From NCBI RefSeq assembly GCF_002870125.1, contig NZ_PNEO01000008.1, forward strand, positions 124,001 through 188,000: 64,000 nt of DNA, given 5' to 3'. The position numbers and the translations under genes were made by a program. The first letter of the stretch is position 1; each line of letters starts with the position of its first letter. The notes beneath the pieces are model-generated. The model worked only from the letters and a program-made list of their open reading frames with translations, was not told where the DNA came from and did no database searches. This DNA comes from Burkholderia sp. WAC0059. Lineage in GTDB: Bacteria > Pseudomonadota > Gammaproteobacteria > Burkholderiales > Burkholderiaceae. Positions 10,854 to 20,113 of the stretch are shown here, in pieces.

Positions 10854-11983
10854 CGCATGCCTCCCTGTGCGCGCAGCACGATGCCGAGAAAGAGCGGAAT
10901 GCCGACCAGCGCCGTGACGATGCCCACGGGAATCAGCACGCCCGGGATCAGCGCTTTCGAGGCGATCGAGGCAAGCGAGAGCATCAGCGCGCCGATGAGC
11001 GCGCTGCCCGGCAGGTAGAAGCGATGGTCCTCGCCGAACAGCGTGCGTGCGATGTGCGGCGCGATCAGGCCGACGAAGCCGATCGTGCCGACGAACGAGA
11101 CGGCGAGCCCGGAGAGCAGCGCGACGCGCAGCAACGTGCCGAGCCGCAGCCGCCGCACGTCGATGCCGAAGCTTGCCGCGCGGTCTTCGCCGAGGCGCAG
11201 CGCCGTCAGCCTCCAGGCGTTGCGCAGCGAGAACGGCAGCGCGAGGGCGAGCGCCAGCGCGAGCACGCCGATCTTCGGCCAGTCGGCGCGCGCGAGCGAG
11301 CCGAGCGTCCAGAATATGAGCCCCTGGAGCGCGTCGGCCGAGGCGACGAACTGCATGAGCGAGACGAGCGCGTGGAAGGCGAACACGAGCGCGATGCCCA
11401 TCAGCACGACTCCGGAGGCGTTCATGCCGCGCCAGCGCGCGACGGCGTCGAGGATCGCGGCCGAGAGCAGCGCGAACACGAACGCGTTGGCCGACACGAT
11501 CCAGGCCTGCGGAATGCCCGGAATCGTGACGTCGAGCACGATCGCGAGCGAGGCTCCGAACGCGGCGGCGGCCGACACGCCGAGCGTGTAGGGGCTCGCG
11601 AGCGGATTGTCGAGGATCGTCTGCATCTCGCCGCCCGCGAGCCCGAGGCAGGCGCCGACGAGCAACGCCATCACGGCGTAGGGCAGGCGGATCTGCCAGA
11701 CGATCACGCGCGTGCCGAGGTCGACCGAGGTGTGATCGAACACGGTGCGCAGCAGCGTGCTCACGGGCAGCCCCGAGGGGCCGGTGTTGAAGTCGGCGAG
11801 CAGCGAGGCGACGATCAGCGCGAACGTGAGCACGAGCCAGCCGAAGCGGCGGCGCGTGAGGCGCCGGTAGTGGCGCACGCTCGCCGCGTCGCGGCTTGTG
11901 TCGAGCTGCGTGGCGCCGCGGCGCTCGGGGGCCGCCGCGCCGGCGTCGACGGGCGCGGCCGGCATCGGGGGAGTCGTCTTCAC
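10850..11983 (-). CDS. FecCD-family iron ABC transporter permease
   Basis: A 377-residue inner-membrane permease of the BtuC/FecCD family with about nine to ten helices after a soluble N-terminal extension of about 45 residues. Family hallmarks include LRLPYAVMALLVGACLGLAG early on, and GTIGFVGLIAPHIAR, the cytoplasmic coupling segment that contacts the ATPase. It lies between the binding-protein gene (one base apart) and the ATPase gene (4-base overlap), so all three act as one importer. A single permease gene implies a homodimer in the membrane, as for BtuC. The long N-terminus may mean the real start is somewhat later. Confidence 0.92.
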   Translation of the reverse strand: MKTTPPMPAAPVDAGAAAPERRGATQLDTSRDAASVRHYRRLTRRRFGWLVLTFALIVASLLADFNTGPSGLPVSTLLRTVFDHTSVDLGTRVIVWQIRLPYAVMALLVGACLGLAGGEMQTILDNPLASPYTLGVSAAAAFGASLAIVLDVTIPGIPQAWIVSANAFVFALLSAAILDAVARWRGMNASGVVLMGIALVFAFHALVSLMQFVASADALQGLIFWTLGSLARADWPKIGVLALALALALPFSLRNAWRLTALRLGEDRAASFGIDVRRLRLGTLLRVALLSGLAVSFVGTIGFVGLIAPHIARTLFGEDHRFYLPGSALIGALMLSLASIASKALIPGVLIPVGIVTALVGIPLFLGIVLRAQGGMR

Positions 11984-11984
11984 G

Positions 11985-13190
11985 TCAGTTCGCCGGTTTG
12001 TCGATCCAGTAGGTGCCCGTCGGCGGCACGGCGAGGAAGCGGCGATAGAGCTCGGCCTGCGTGGCGCTCACGTCGAGATTCTTGAACTGCTGCGGATAGA
12101 ACCACTTCGCGAGCGCCTCGATGGCGACGATGTTGTAGGGCGAGTCGTAGTAGTTGTGCGACAGGCCGTGCGCGCGGCCGTCGTGGATCGCCTTGATCGC
12201 GTCGAAGCCGGGGCGCGAGACGAGTTGCCCGAGGCTGCGTTCGGCGTCGGCTTCGCTCGTCAGCGCGCCGACGCGCAGCGCGATCTGGCCGGGCTTCGAG
12301 TGGCTGCCGGTCGCGACGTAGACGTCCGGCTGGGCCGCGATGACTTCCTCCATGCTGACGTCGCCGAGCACGCCGGGCACGAGCGGCGCGGCGATGTTGC
12401 GCCCGCCCGCCGCCGTGACGAACTCGCCGAAGTTGCCGTTGCCGGCCGTGTGGCAGCAACCGCCTCCCCAGGCGCCCGCGAGCAGGTCGACGAAGACCTT
12501 CGGGCGCTGGTTCTCGGGGATGCGGTTCACGACCTGCTCGACGTGCTGCAGATGCGCGCTGTAGAACTGGCTGTAGGCGGCGGCCTCGGCGTTGCGGTGC
12601 AGGATCGCGCCGAGTACCTTGATGCTTTGCAGCGTGTCCTTGAGCGGATGCACGCGGAAGTCGACGAACACGACCGTGGTGCCGGCGGCCTCGAGCTGGT
12701 CGACGAGCGGATTGTGCTCGCCCGCGCCTTCGCCGACGATGCTGAGGATCGCGACGTCGGGCCTGAGCGCGAGGGCCTTCTCGGGACTCACGCTGGCTTC
12801 GCTGTCGCCGCCGATCAGCGGGATCTTCGTGATCTGCGGGAAACGCTGGGCGTAGGACTGCCAGGTCTGCGGGTCGAAGGCGGGCAGGTCGCCCTGCCAG
12901 CCGACGATGTGCGCGAGCGGGTGCTGGCCTTCAAGCAGCGCGACGGCCATCAGCAGCCGGCTTTCGCCCAGTAGAATGCGTTGCGGCGCGGCGGCCGGAA
13001 TGCGCACGGTGCGGCCGGCCAGGTCGGTGATGGTCTGCGGCGCGGTCGCGGCAGCGGCCGGCGCGGCGGTGCCGGGCGCGTTCTGCGCCTGCGCGCCGTG
13101 CGGCGCCAGCATGAACAGGAAGACGGCGGCAAGCGCCGACGCGGCGGCGCGCACGGGCTGGCGCACGGCGGAGAGACGGAAAGGCGACAT
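11985..13190 (-). CDS. Periplasmic iron-chelate binding protein
   Basis: A 401-residue substrate-binding protein of the class III (helical backbone) type that feeds an iron complex to the permease. A Sec signal peptide ends near AQA at 33-35. The mature part begins with ITDLAGRTVRIP, the standard start of siderophore-binding proteins, and has the two lobes expected. GGGCCHTAG near 235 is an unusual cysteine-pair stretch that might contact metal or form a disulfide. The start at 13,190 is taken because it opens the signal peptide; the frame continues upstream through the promoter region without family sequence. No TonB-dependent receptor gene is adjacent. Confidence 0.88.
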   Translation of the reverse strand: MSPFRLSAVRQPVRAAASALAAVFLFMLAPHGAQAQNAPGTAAPAAAATAPQTITDLAGRTVRIPAAAPQRILLGESRLLMAVALLEGQHPLAHIVGWQGDLPAFDPQTWQSYAQRFPQITKIPLIGGDSEASVSPEKALALRPDVAILSIVGEGAGEHNPLVDQLEAAGTTVVFVDFRVHPLKDTLQSIKVLGAILHRNAEAAAYSQFYSAHLQHVEQVVNRIPENQRPKVFVDLLAGAWGGGCCHTAGNGNFGEFVTAAGGRNIAAPLVPGVLGDVSMEEVIAAQPDVYVATGSHSKPGQIALRVGALTSEADAERSLGQLVSRPGFDAIKAIHDGRAHGLSHNYYDSPYNIVAIEALAKWFYPQQFKNLDVSATQAELYRRFLAVPPTGTYWIDKPAN

Positions 13191-13213
13191 GGACGGGATA
13201 TACTCGCTTAAAC

Positions 13214-13232
13214 GAGAATGATTGCTATTCGT
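13214..13232 (-). promoter_or_regulatory. Fur-box-like operator for the iron importer
   Basis: The sequence GAGAATGATTGCTATTCGT, 24 bases before the binding-protein start, matches the repeated hexamer layout of the Fur consensus (GATAAT-GATAAT-CATTATC) with a few mismatches. It sits in an unusually AT-rich spot. Fur with Fe2+ would repress the operon here. Confidence 0.72.
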
Positions 13233-13354
13233 GGCCGCAAATGTAGCAGCCGGATGTAATGGCGGTGTGTTGGCGCAAGCCCGATTTGTAATGGAATGTG
13301 TTGGCGTGCCGACCGGCGACGGCAACGGACAACGACGCAAGAGAAACGAAAACG

Positions 13355-14098
13355 ATGGATCACATACTCGTCGTCGACGACGAACCCCACATCCGCCAGT
13401 TGCTGCTCGACTATCTGCAGAGCATGGGCTACCGCGTCACGGCGGTGCCGGGCGGCGCGCAGATGTGGCAGGCGCTCGGCGCCGCGCGCGTCGACCTGAT
13501 CGTGCTGGACCTGATGCTCGAGGGCGAGGACGGCCTCGACCTGTGCAGCGAACTGCGCCGGCGCCAGCACGTGCCCGTCATCATGCTGAGCGCGCGCGGC
13601 GGCCTGCTCGACCGCATCCTCGGCCTCGAGATGGGCGCCGACGACTATCTGCCCAAGCCGTTCGATCCGCGCGAGCTCGTCGCGAAGATCAAGGTCGTGC
13701 TGCGTCGCACGCGCCGCGATCCGGCGCCGAACGGCGCAGGCGGCACGAACGGGCCGGGGCCGCAGACCGACGAGGCGGCGACGATCGTCTTCGCCGGCTG
13801 GCGGCTCGACACGCGCATGAAGCAGATGCTCTCGCCCGACGGCGTCGTGATCACGCTCGGCGGATCGGACTACCGGACGCTGCGCACGCTGCTCGACCAT
13901 CCGAACCGGCCGCTCTCGCGCGAGTACCTGCTCGAACGCGTGTTCGGCAAGGAGCGCACGCCGCTCGACCGCGCCATCGACGTCTGCGTGAGCCGCCTGC
14001 GTCAGCATCTGCACGACACGGCGCGCAACGCCACGCTCATCCGCACCGTGCGCAACGAAGGCTACATGCTGACGGCCAGCGTGTCCTACGACGAATGA
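13355..14098 (+). CDS. OmpR-family response regulator
   Basis: A 247-residue DNA-binding response regulator. The receiver domain shows the acidic pair D8/D9, the phospho-acceptor D52 in LIVLDLML, the conserved serine in MLSARGG at 79 and lysine K101 in LPKPFDP. A winged-helix output domain follows from about 145, with the recognition-helix region in LDRAIDVCVSRLRQHL. The ATG at 13,355 gives the standard MDHILVVDDEPH start. The stop overlaps the ATG of the histidine kinase gene (ATGA), so the pair is translationally coupled. The closest general resemblance is to OmpR/RisA-type regulators; target genes are not known. Confidence 0.93.
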   Translation: MDHILVVDDEPHIRQLLLDYLQSMGYRVTAVPGGAQMWQALGAARVDLIVLDLMLEGEDGLDLCSELRRRQHVPVIMLSARGGLLDRILGLEMGADDYLPKPFDPRELVAKIKVVLRRTRRDPAPNGAGGTNGPGPQTDEAATIVFAGWRLDTRMKQMLSPDGVVITLGGSDYRTLRTLLDHPNRPLSREYLLERVFGKERTPLDRAIDVCVSRLRQHLHDTARNATLIRTVRNEGYMLTASVSYDE

Positions 14099-15606
14099 AG
14101 TCGCGCACCGCCGCGGACGACGGGACGGGTTGGGCCGCCCGCGCGCGCGCCGTTGCGCGGGCATGCCGGTCGTACGCGTGGCCGCACACGCTCTTCGGCC
14201 GGCTCGTCATCATCCTCGTGGCCGGCATGTTCGCGGGCCAGTTGCTCACGAGCACGATCTGGTTCGAGACGCACGACAACCGCGCGCTCGAAATTCCCGT
14301 GCGGCTCTTCGCGAGCCGGCTCGCCGACAGCGTCCGGCTTCTCGACGCGACGACGGACCGCGAGGCGCGTCGCGCGCTCGCGAGCCGGCTCGGCGACGCG
14401 CATTACACGCTCACGCTGATCGACGGGCCCGCAGCCGAGCCGCCGCTCAACGTTGCCGGGCGGGCGACGCGCGATCTGCTCGCGAGCGTGATGCGCGAGC
14501 GGCTCGGCGCCGGCGTGCCGGTGCGTCTTGTCGAAGCGCGCCTGCGCGACGACCGGGGCCGGCCGCGCGGCATCCTCGCGCTGTTCGATTCGTGCATGCC
14601 GATGGGCGAGTTCCGCGTCGAGACGCAGCTTGCCGACGGCACCTGGCTCGACGCGCACGGCCTCGAGGGGCAGGCCGGCATGGTGTTCGAGCCGCACGCG
14701 CTCGTGCTCGACTATCTGCTGCGCATCTACTTCGTGCGGCTGCTCGCCGTGTTCGCGTTCGCGCTCGTCGCGGTGCGCTTCGCGGTGGGGCCGCTGCGCC
14801 AATTGGCCGACGCGGCCCGCGCGCTCGGCCGCGACATCCATCGGCCGCCGCTGCCCGAAACGGGGCCGCTCGAGGTGCGCAGCGCGGCCCGGTCGCTGAA
14901 CTCGATGCAGCAGCAACTGATCGAGAGCATCGGCACGCGCACGCGCGTGCTCGCGGCCGTCTCGCACGACCTGCGCTCGCCGATCACGCGTCTGCGGCTG
15001 CGCGCCGAGATGCTCGGCGACGCCGAGGCGCGCGAGCGGTTCCGCACCGATCTCGCGGACATGGAGGCGATGGTGCAGGCGACGCTCGAATTCGTGCAGG
15101 GCGTCGAGGTCACGCAGGCGCGGCACAACGTCGACATCGATTCGCTGCTGCGCGCGCTCGGCGACGACTATGCCGAAGCCGGCGAGGCGGTGAGCGTGGA
15201 AGGGCGGGCCGCGCGCCCCGTGCCCGGCTATCCGCGCAATCTGAAGCGCTGCCTGCAGAACCTCATCGACAACGCGATCCGCTACGGCGGCGGCCGCGCG
15301 GCGGTGTGCGTCGAAGATAGCGTGCGCGAGCTGCGCATCGTCGTCAGCGACGACGGGCCGGGCATTCACGGCGAGGGAATGCTCGAGCGCGTGTTCGAGC
15401 CGTACTTCCGCGTCGCGGGTTCGCGCAACGCGGCGACGGGCGGCACGGGGCTCGGGCTCAGCATCGCGCGGACGATCGCGGTCGCGCACGGCGGCACGCT
15501 CGTGCTGCGCAACCGGGCGCAGGGCGGGCTCGACGCGATCCTGACGCTGCCGCGCGAGGCCGCGAGCGCGCAGCGCAACGACGGCGGGCCGGACGAAGGC
15601 GTATGA
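14095..15606 (+). CDS. Membrane sensor histidine kinase
   Basis: A 503-residue EnvZ-like sensor kinase, partner of the upstream regulator. Membrane helices at about 32-54 and 208-232 enclose a periplasmic sensor of about 150 residues. HAMP follows, then the H box AAVSHDLRSPITRL with H291 as the phosphorylated histidine. The ATP-binding domain has the N box NLIDNAIRYG (N389, N393), the G1 box DDGPGI and the G2 box GTGLGL at 450-455. The start overlaps the regulator stop by four bases. The periplasmic part has no recognisable ligand domain, so the signal is unknown. A terminator lies 45 bases after the stop. Confidence 0.92.
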   Translation: MKSRTAADDGTGWAARARAVARACRSYAWPHTLFGRLVIILVAGMFAGQLLTSTIWFETHDNRALEIPVRLFASRLADSVRLLDATTDREARRALASRLGDAHYTLTLIDGPAAEPPLNVAGRATRDLLASVMRERLGAGVPVRLVEARLRDDRGRPRGILALFDSCMPMGEFRVETQLADGTWLDAHGLEGQAGMVFEPHALVLDYLLRIYFVRLLAVFAFALVAVRFAVGPLRQLADAARALGRDIHRPPLPETGPLEVRSAARSLNSMQQQLIESIGTRTRVLAAVSHDLRSPITRLRLRAEMLGDAEARERFRTDLADMEAMVQATLEFVQGVEVTQARHNVDIDSLLRALGDDYAEAGEAVSVEGRAARPVPGYPRNLKRCLQNLIDNAIRYGGGRAAVCVEDSVRELRIVVSDDGPGIHGEGMLERVFEPYFRVAGSRNAATGGTGLGLSIARTIAVAHGGTLVLRNRAQGGLDAILTLPREAASAQRNDGGPDEGV

Positions 15607-15650
15607 CGGCCGCTGCGGCGAGACCCTCGCCAACCCGCGACTCGAAAACG

Positions 15651-15683
15651 AAAGGGCCGGCATGAAGCCGGCCCTCTTTCTTT
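15651..15683. terminator. Intrinsic terminator after the two-component system
   Basis: Arms GGGCCGGC (15,654-15,661) and GCCGGCCC (15,667-15,674) are followed by TCTTTCTTT and preceded by AAA. It can serve both the kinase gene and the convergent channel gene. Confidence 0.82.
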
Positions 15684-15746
15684 ACGGCAGCGCTCCGGTC
15701 TTCACCGCTCCGTGCGCCGGCGCGGCGAAGAGGACGCGCGGGATGC

Positions 15747-16562
15747 TCAGTTCACGCTGGCGTTGCTCGTCGCGGGCAGACGGGCCTTCGACGGGTGGCC
15801 GATGCCGCCTTCCTGGAGCCAGTAGCCGAGGCCCATGAAGATCGCGCCGCCGGCGAGGTTGCCGAGCGTCACGAAGATTTCGTTGTGCACGGCGCCGGCG
15901 AACGTTATGGTGGCCGGATGGTCGCCGATCAGCGCGAGCGCGAACACGAACATGTTCGCGACGCTGTGCTCGAAGCCGCTGGCCACGAACGCGAACACCG
16001 GCCAGAAGATCAGGCCGAGCTTGGCGCCGTCGTTGTTGGTGCGCGCGGCCATCCAGATCGCGAGGCAGACGAGCCAGTTGCAGAGCAGCCCGCGCGAGAA
16101 CAGCGCGAGGCCCGAGGCGCTCATCTTCGCTTCGACGGCCTTGAAGAACGTGTCGGCACCGTCGGTCAGCAGCACGCCGCCGCCGGCCGCATGCAGGATC
16201 ACGGCGAGGATGACCGCGCCGATCAGGTTGCCGATCCAGCAGACGACCCACACCAGCACCACGCCGCCGAGGCCCGTTTCGCCGCGGAAGAGCGCGAACG
16301 GCATATACATGGCCGTGCCGGTGAAGAGGTCCGAACCCGCGAACACGACGATCGTCAGCGCGCAGGCGAACACGGCGCCCATGATCAGGTGGGCGTAGGC
16401 CGGGCCGACGTGCGAGCCGACCGAGAACATCAGGATGTCGCCGAAGCCGATGTAGGCCCCGGCCATGGCGGCGCCGATCAGGAAGGCGATCGGCGAGCGC
16501 AGGATCGCCTCGGCTTTGTGGGCGCCTACCTTGGCGAATTTGTCGATGCTGTCTGCGTACAT
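15747..16562 (-). CDS. Formate/nitrite transporter family channel (FocA/NirC-like)
   Basis: A 271-residue inner-membrane protein of the FNT family, which form pentameric channels for formate, nitrite or similar small anions. Six helices are visible with the family signatures GAAMAGAYIGFGDI in the first helix and FVASGFEHSVANM near the fifth, plus NLAGGAIFMGLGYW at the sixth. The ATG at 16,562 is chosen because GGAGCAGTA precedes it and the family N-terminus MYADSIDKFAKVG starts there. No nitrite reductase or formate dehydrogenase gene is next to it, so nitrite versus formate is open; the central histidine in GFEHS is present as required. Confidence 0.9.
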   Translation of the reverse strand: MYADSIDKFAKVGAHKAEAILRSPIAFLIGAAMAGAYIGFGDILMFSVGSHVGPAYAHLIMGAVFACALTIVVFAGSDLFTGTAMYMPFALFRGETGLGGVVLVWVVCWIGNLIGAVILAVILHAAGGGVLLTDGADTFFKAVEAKMSASGLALFSRGLLCNWLVCLAIWMAARTNNDGAKLGLIFWPVFAFVASGFEHSVANMFVFALALIGDHPATITFAGAVHNEIFVTLGNLAGGAIFMGLGYWLQEGGIGHPSKARLPATSNASVN

Positions 16563-16930
16563 TACTGCTCCAGAAATAGGTTGAATCCTTCGACCGTCAT
16601 ATTGTGCGTCAAAGGGTCGCGCGGCTAATGATAAGTCGGCCGGCATCGCTTGCCTCCAACAAATCGCGGCTGGACCCGTCTGGTTCGGACTGTGCTCCTT
16701 TTTCTTTACGAATTCTGTAATCCTTTTATGCCGAAATGATGCGTAAGACCAACGCGGCGAGGCCCGGCCGGCGAGTCTGAAAGGGGCCGGAATGGGGCCG
16801 GAAATGCATCCGGCAGGCCGCCCGGAACATGCCGTTCGGGCCGGGTTCGGGTGGGCGATTCGCCGGCGGGGGCGGGAGAGCGCGGCATCGTGTCACAATC
16901 GTCCGGATCTCTTCGAACGATGGGGCTTCC
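16563..16930. other. Intergenic region between two divergent genes
   Basis: These 368 bases must carry the promoters of the FNT channel (minus) and the small gene at 16,931 (plus). The part 16,680-16,740 is AT-rich. I see no hairpin or operator that I can defend. Confidence 0.4.
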
Positions 16931-17176
16931 ATGAGCGCGAAAGACATCGAGAACCGCTTCAACTATCTGCTGGGCCGCATCACGGCGCTGGAGCTGTTGA
17001 CGGCCGGCATGCTGGCTACGGCGGACGAGGAGCGTCGCAAGGTCGCCGCGGCGTATCTGGAAATGGCTTATGTCGGCGGGCTGAACTCGAACGTATCCGA
17101 GCACCTGCTGAAGGGCTTTCGTTCGACTAAGGAAAACCTGCTGAGCCGCCTGTCGGAGCCGCCCGACGGATCGTGA
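16931..17176 (+). CDS. Small conserved-looking hypothetical protein
   Basis: An 81-residue protein, MSAKDIENRFNYLLGRITAL at the start, mostly amphipathic helices and no membrane segment or signal peptide. I do not recognise the family. The frame has the strong third-position GC of a real gene, and the ATG at 16,931 opens a sensible helical N-terminus, whereas the longer frame upstream is low-complexity Gly/Arg. Short all-helical proteins of this type often act as small adaptors, but nothing here shows that. It is flanked by a divergent channel gene and a convergent isomerase gene. Confidence 0.62.
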   Translation: MSAKDIENRFNYLLGRITALELLTAGMLATADEERRKVAAAYLEMAYVGGLNSNVSEHLLKGFRSTKENLLSRLSEPPDGS

Positions 17177-17286
17177 GCGAAGGGGGGCGGTTAGGGCCGC
17201 CTTGCGCCGCCGCGTGCCGGAGCGCACGGCGGCAACCGTGCCGGGCGGCATCGTTTACCGCTTTATAGCCTGTTTTTCTACCCGTT

Positions 17287-18063
17287 TCATTGCCATTCGC
17301 GCAGCCAGCCGAGTCCTTCCGAGGTCTTGCCCTTCGGAATGTATTCGCAGCCGACCCAGCCCGCGTAGCCGAGCTCGTCGATGAGCCCGAGCAGATAACG
17401 ATAGTTGACCTCGCCCTCGTCGGGCTCGTGGCGGTCCGGCACGCCGGCGATCTGGATGTGGCCGACGTTGGGCATCGTCTGCCGCAGCTTCGCCGCGAGG
17501 TCGCCCTCGACGATCTGGCAGTGGTACAGGTCGAACTGCACCTTGAGGTTCGGCGCGCCCGCGTCGCGGCAAACCTGATGCGCGTCGTCCTGGCGGTTCA
17601 GGAAGTAGCCGGGCATGTCGCGCGTGTTGATCGGCTCGATCACGACAGTGAGGCCGTGCGCGGCCGCTTCCTTCGCGGCGTAGGCGAGATTGCCGACGTA
17701 GACGTCGCGGTGCCGCGCGCGGTCGTCGTTCGCCCCGAGGAGGCCGGCCATCACGTGGATCCGGTCGTTGCCGAGCGCCTGCGCGTAGGCGAGGGCCGTT
17801 TCGATGCCGCGCCGGAACTCGTCCTCGCGGCCCGGCAGCGAGGCGATGCCGCGCTCGCCCTTCGCCCAGTCGCCGGGCGGAGCGTTGAACAGCGCCTGCG
17901 TGAGGCCGTGCTCGTGCAGCCGCGCGGCGAGGTCCGCCGCGGCGTAGTCGTAGGGGAACAGGTACTCGACGCCCTTGAAGCCGTCGGCGGCTGCGGCGCC
18001 GAAACGTTCGAGGAAGTCGTGTTCGCGGTACATCATCGTCAGGTTGGCGGCAAAGCGTGGCAT
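17287..18063 (-). CDS. otnI: 2-oxo-tetronate isomerase / hydroxypyruvate isomerase family
   Basis: A 258-residue TIM-barrel sugar-phosphate-isomerase-like enzyme. Metal and catalytic residues fall in [14 protein letters not shown] (Glu), FDLYHCQ (Asp, His), [17 protein letters not shown] and CEYIPKG (Glu), the pattern of Hyi/OtnI. It is the last gene of a minus-strand run with otnC, otnK and a DenD-like dehydrogenase. In the described four-carbon acid sugar route this enzyme converts 2-oxo-tetronate to 3-oxo-tetronate, which OtnK then phosphorylates. On sequence alone hydroxypyruvate isomerase (hyi) would also fit; the neighbours favour the OtnI role. It is cytoplasmic and 61 bases from otnC. 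Confidence 0.9.
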   Translation of the reverse strand: MPRFAANLTMMYREHDFLERFGAAAADGFKGVEYLFPYDYAAADLAARLHEHGLTQALFNAPPGDWAKGERGIASLPGREDEFRRGIETALAYAQALGNDRIHVMAGLLGANDDRARHRDVYVGNLAYAAKEAAAHGLTVVIEPINTRDMPGYFLNRQDDAHQVCRDAGAPNLKVQFDLYHCQIVEGDLAAKLRQTMPNVGHIQIAGVPDRHEPDEGEVNYRYLLGLIDELGYAGWVGCEYIPKGKTSEGLGWLREWQ

Positions 18064-18124
18064 GGTCGTCGGTTTCCGTATGCGGTTGAAGGGCCGGGCG
18101 CGGCGGCGGGCGGTGTCCGCGCCG

Positions 18125-18793
18125 CTACCAGCGCGCGCCGAAGGTCGTGCGCAGCTCGTCGATCTGCGCGTCGGTGAGCGGGGCCGGGCGCGGCTCCGTC
18201 ATGAGCCACAGGCTCGCGGTTTCCTCTAGTTCCTCGAGCGCCCAGGCGGCCTGCGAGACGCTCGTTCCCCAGACCACCGGACCGAGCCGCTCCAGCAGCA
18301 CGCCGCGCACTTCGTTGGCGAGCGTGCGCACGCGCTCGGCGACGGCCGGATCGCCGGGACGGTGATACGGAATGAGCGGCAGATGGCCCACCTTCATCAC
18401 GTAGTAGGGCGTAATGGGCGGCAGCACGTCGGTTTCGCGCCAGACGCCCGCGAGCGTCAGCGCGACGAGGTTCGTCGAGTGCGTATGCACGACGCCGTGC
18501 ATGTCGGGATTGTGGTCGTAGACGCTGCGATGCAGCGCGAGCGTCTTGGACGGCTTGTCGCCGCTCACCCAGCGGCCGTCGCGATCGACCTTCGAGATGG
18601 CGGCCGGATCGAGATGGCCGAGGCAGGCGTCGGTCGGCGTGATGAGCCAGCCGTCGTCGAGCCGCGCGCTGATGTTGCCGGCCGAGCCGACCGTGTAGCG
18701 GCGCGAGTAGAGATCGGCACCGATGCGGGCGATCTCCTCGCGCAGCCGGTTTTCGGCCGTGACGCCGGAAGCGGGAGTGGACGGTGCGTTCAT
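18125..18793 (-). CDS. otnC: 3-oxo-tetronate 4-phosphate decarboxylase (class II aldolase/adducin family)
   Basis: A 222-residue class II aldolase-fold enzyme. Zinc ligands are H99, H103 and H105 in MHGVVHTHS, with a further histidine near PYHRPGDP, and SAGNISAR is the phosphate-binding loop. In the otn pathway it decarboxylates 3-oxo-tetronate 4-phosphate to dihydroxyacetone phosphate. The start at 18,793 overlaps the otnK stop by 4 bases, indicating coupled translation; the long frame upstream of this ATG is a shadow of otnK. An alternative reading as an L-fuculose/ribulose-phosphate aldolase is less likely given the otnK partner. Confidence 0.9.
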   Translation of the reverse strand: MNAPSTPASGVTAENRLREEIARIGADLYSRRYTVGSAGNISARLDDGWLITPTDACLGHLDPAAISKVDRDGRWVSGDKPSKTLALHRSVYDHNPDMHGVVHTHSTNLVALTLAGVWRETDVLPPITPYYVMKVGHLPLIPYHRPGDPAVAERVRTLANEVRGVLLERLGPVVWGTSVSQAAWALEELEETASLWLMTEPRPAPLTDAQIDELRTTFGARW

Positions 18794-20091
18794 GAGTGGT
18801 GGTGAGCGAGCGAGTCGAATTGCGCCAGCGCCTTTTCGAAGAAAGCGGTGGTCCCGAAGTTGCCGGACTTCAGCGCGAGGGCGAGCGGCGTTTTGCCGGG
18901 CGCGACGGTCCAGGGCACGCCCGGATCGATTTGCGGCCCGATCTGCAGCGCCTTGACGTCGAGCGCCTGGACGGTGGCGCCCGAGGTCTCGCCGCCGGCG
19001 ACGACGAAGCGGCGCACGCCCGCGTCGAAGAGGCCGCGCGCGACGCCGGCGAGCGCCGCCTCGACGAGCGCGCCCGAGGCGGCCACGCCGAGCTGCTGCT
19101 GCACGGCGCCCACCTCGTCGGGGGCGCTCGTCGCGTAGACCAGCACGGGCTCGCGTTGCAGATGCTGCGCGGCGAACGCGAGCGCCTCGTCGACGACGGG
19201 CTGGCCGTTCGCGAGCGCGAGCGGATCGACGCGAAAGGCCGGCCGGCCCGCGTTGCGCCAGTGCTCGACCTGGGCCTGCGTCGCGCGCGAGCAACTGCCC
19301 GAGAGCACGGCGGAAAGCCCGTCGACGGCCGGCAGCCGTTCGGCGTCGGCCGCCTTCGGCAGCAGGCCCGCGCGCGCGAAGTTGCCGGGCAGGCCGAGCG
19401 CGAGGCCCGAGCCGCCCGTGAGCAGCGCGTCGTCGGCGCAGGCTGCGCCGAGCGTGTACAGGTCGGCGTCCGAGATCGCGTCGGCGATCGCGAGACCCAC
19501 GCCCTCGTCGAGGAGCGCCGCGCGCGCGGCCGCGACGGCCTGCGGACCCTGCTGCACCGCGTCGTAGCGCAGCAGGCCGACCTTCGTCGCGGTCTGCCGT
19601 TGCAGCACGCGCACGAGGTTCGCGTCGGTCATCGGCGTGAGCGGATGGTTCTGCATGCCCGATTCGTTGAGCAGCAAATCGCCGACGAACAGGTTGCCGC
19701 GATAGACGGTGCGGCCGTTCTCGGGAAACGCCGGGCAGGCGATGGCGAAGCGCGTGCCGAGCGCGTGCATCAGCGCCTCGGCGACGGGCCCGATGTTGCC
19801 TTCGTCGGTCGAATCGAAGGTCGAGCAATACTTGAAGTAGAACTGCCGGCAGCCGAGCTTCTGCAGCCAGGCGAGCGCGGCGAGCGATTCGGCGACGGCC
19901 TGTTCGCGCGGCGCGGTGCGCGACTTCAGCGCGACGACGACGGCCTCGGCCGGCACGTCGAGCGGCGCGTCGGGCACGCCGATGGTCTGCACGGTGCGCA
20001 TGCCGCCGCGCACGAGCATGTTCGCGAGGTCGGTGGCGCCGGTGAAGTCGTCGGCGATGCAGCCGAGCAGGGCGGTGGACGGTTGGGTCAT
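18790..20091 (-). CDS. otnK: 3-oxo-tetronate kinase (four-carbon acid sugar kinase family)
   Basis: A 433-residue kinase of the DUF1537/SBD family. The N-terminal substrate domain begins LLGCIADDFTGATDLANML, the diagnostic DDFTGATD motif, with KYCSTFDSTDEGNIGP nearby. The C-terminal nucleotide domain has GGETSGATVQAL and ends in the usual ALKSGNFG. It phosphorylates 3-oxo-tetronate on O4 using ATP. ATG 20,091 is preferred; a GTG three codons upstream is also possible. It sits 22 bases after denD and overlaps otnC by 4 bases. Operon position and motif set make the function well supported, though D-erythronate versus L-threonate depends on the dehydrogenase. Confidence 0.93.
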   Translation of the reverse strand: MTQPSTALLGCIADDFTGATDLANMLVRGGMRTVQTIGVPDAPLDVPAEAVVVALKSRTAPREQAVAESLAALAWLQKLGCRQFYFKYCSTFDSTDEGNIGPVAEALMHALGTRFAIACPAFPENGRTVYRGNLFVGDLLLNESGMQNHPLTPMTDANLVRVLQRQTATKVGLLRYDAVQQGPQAVAAARAALLDEGVGLAIADAISDADLYTLGAACADDALLTGGSGLALGLPGNFARAGLLPKAADAERLPAVDGLSAVLSGSCSRATQAQVEHWRNAGRPAFRVDPLALANGQPVVDEALAFAAQHLQREPVLVYATSAPDEVGAVQQQLGVAASGALVEAALAGVARGLFDAGVRRFVVAGGETSGATVQALDVKALQIGPQIDPGVPWTVAPGKTPLALALKSGNFGTTAFFEKALAQFDSLAHHHS

Positions 20092-20113
20092 GATCGGCAC
20101 TCGATTCGGCGGC

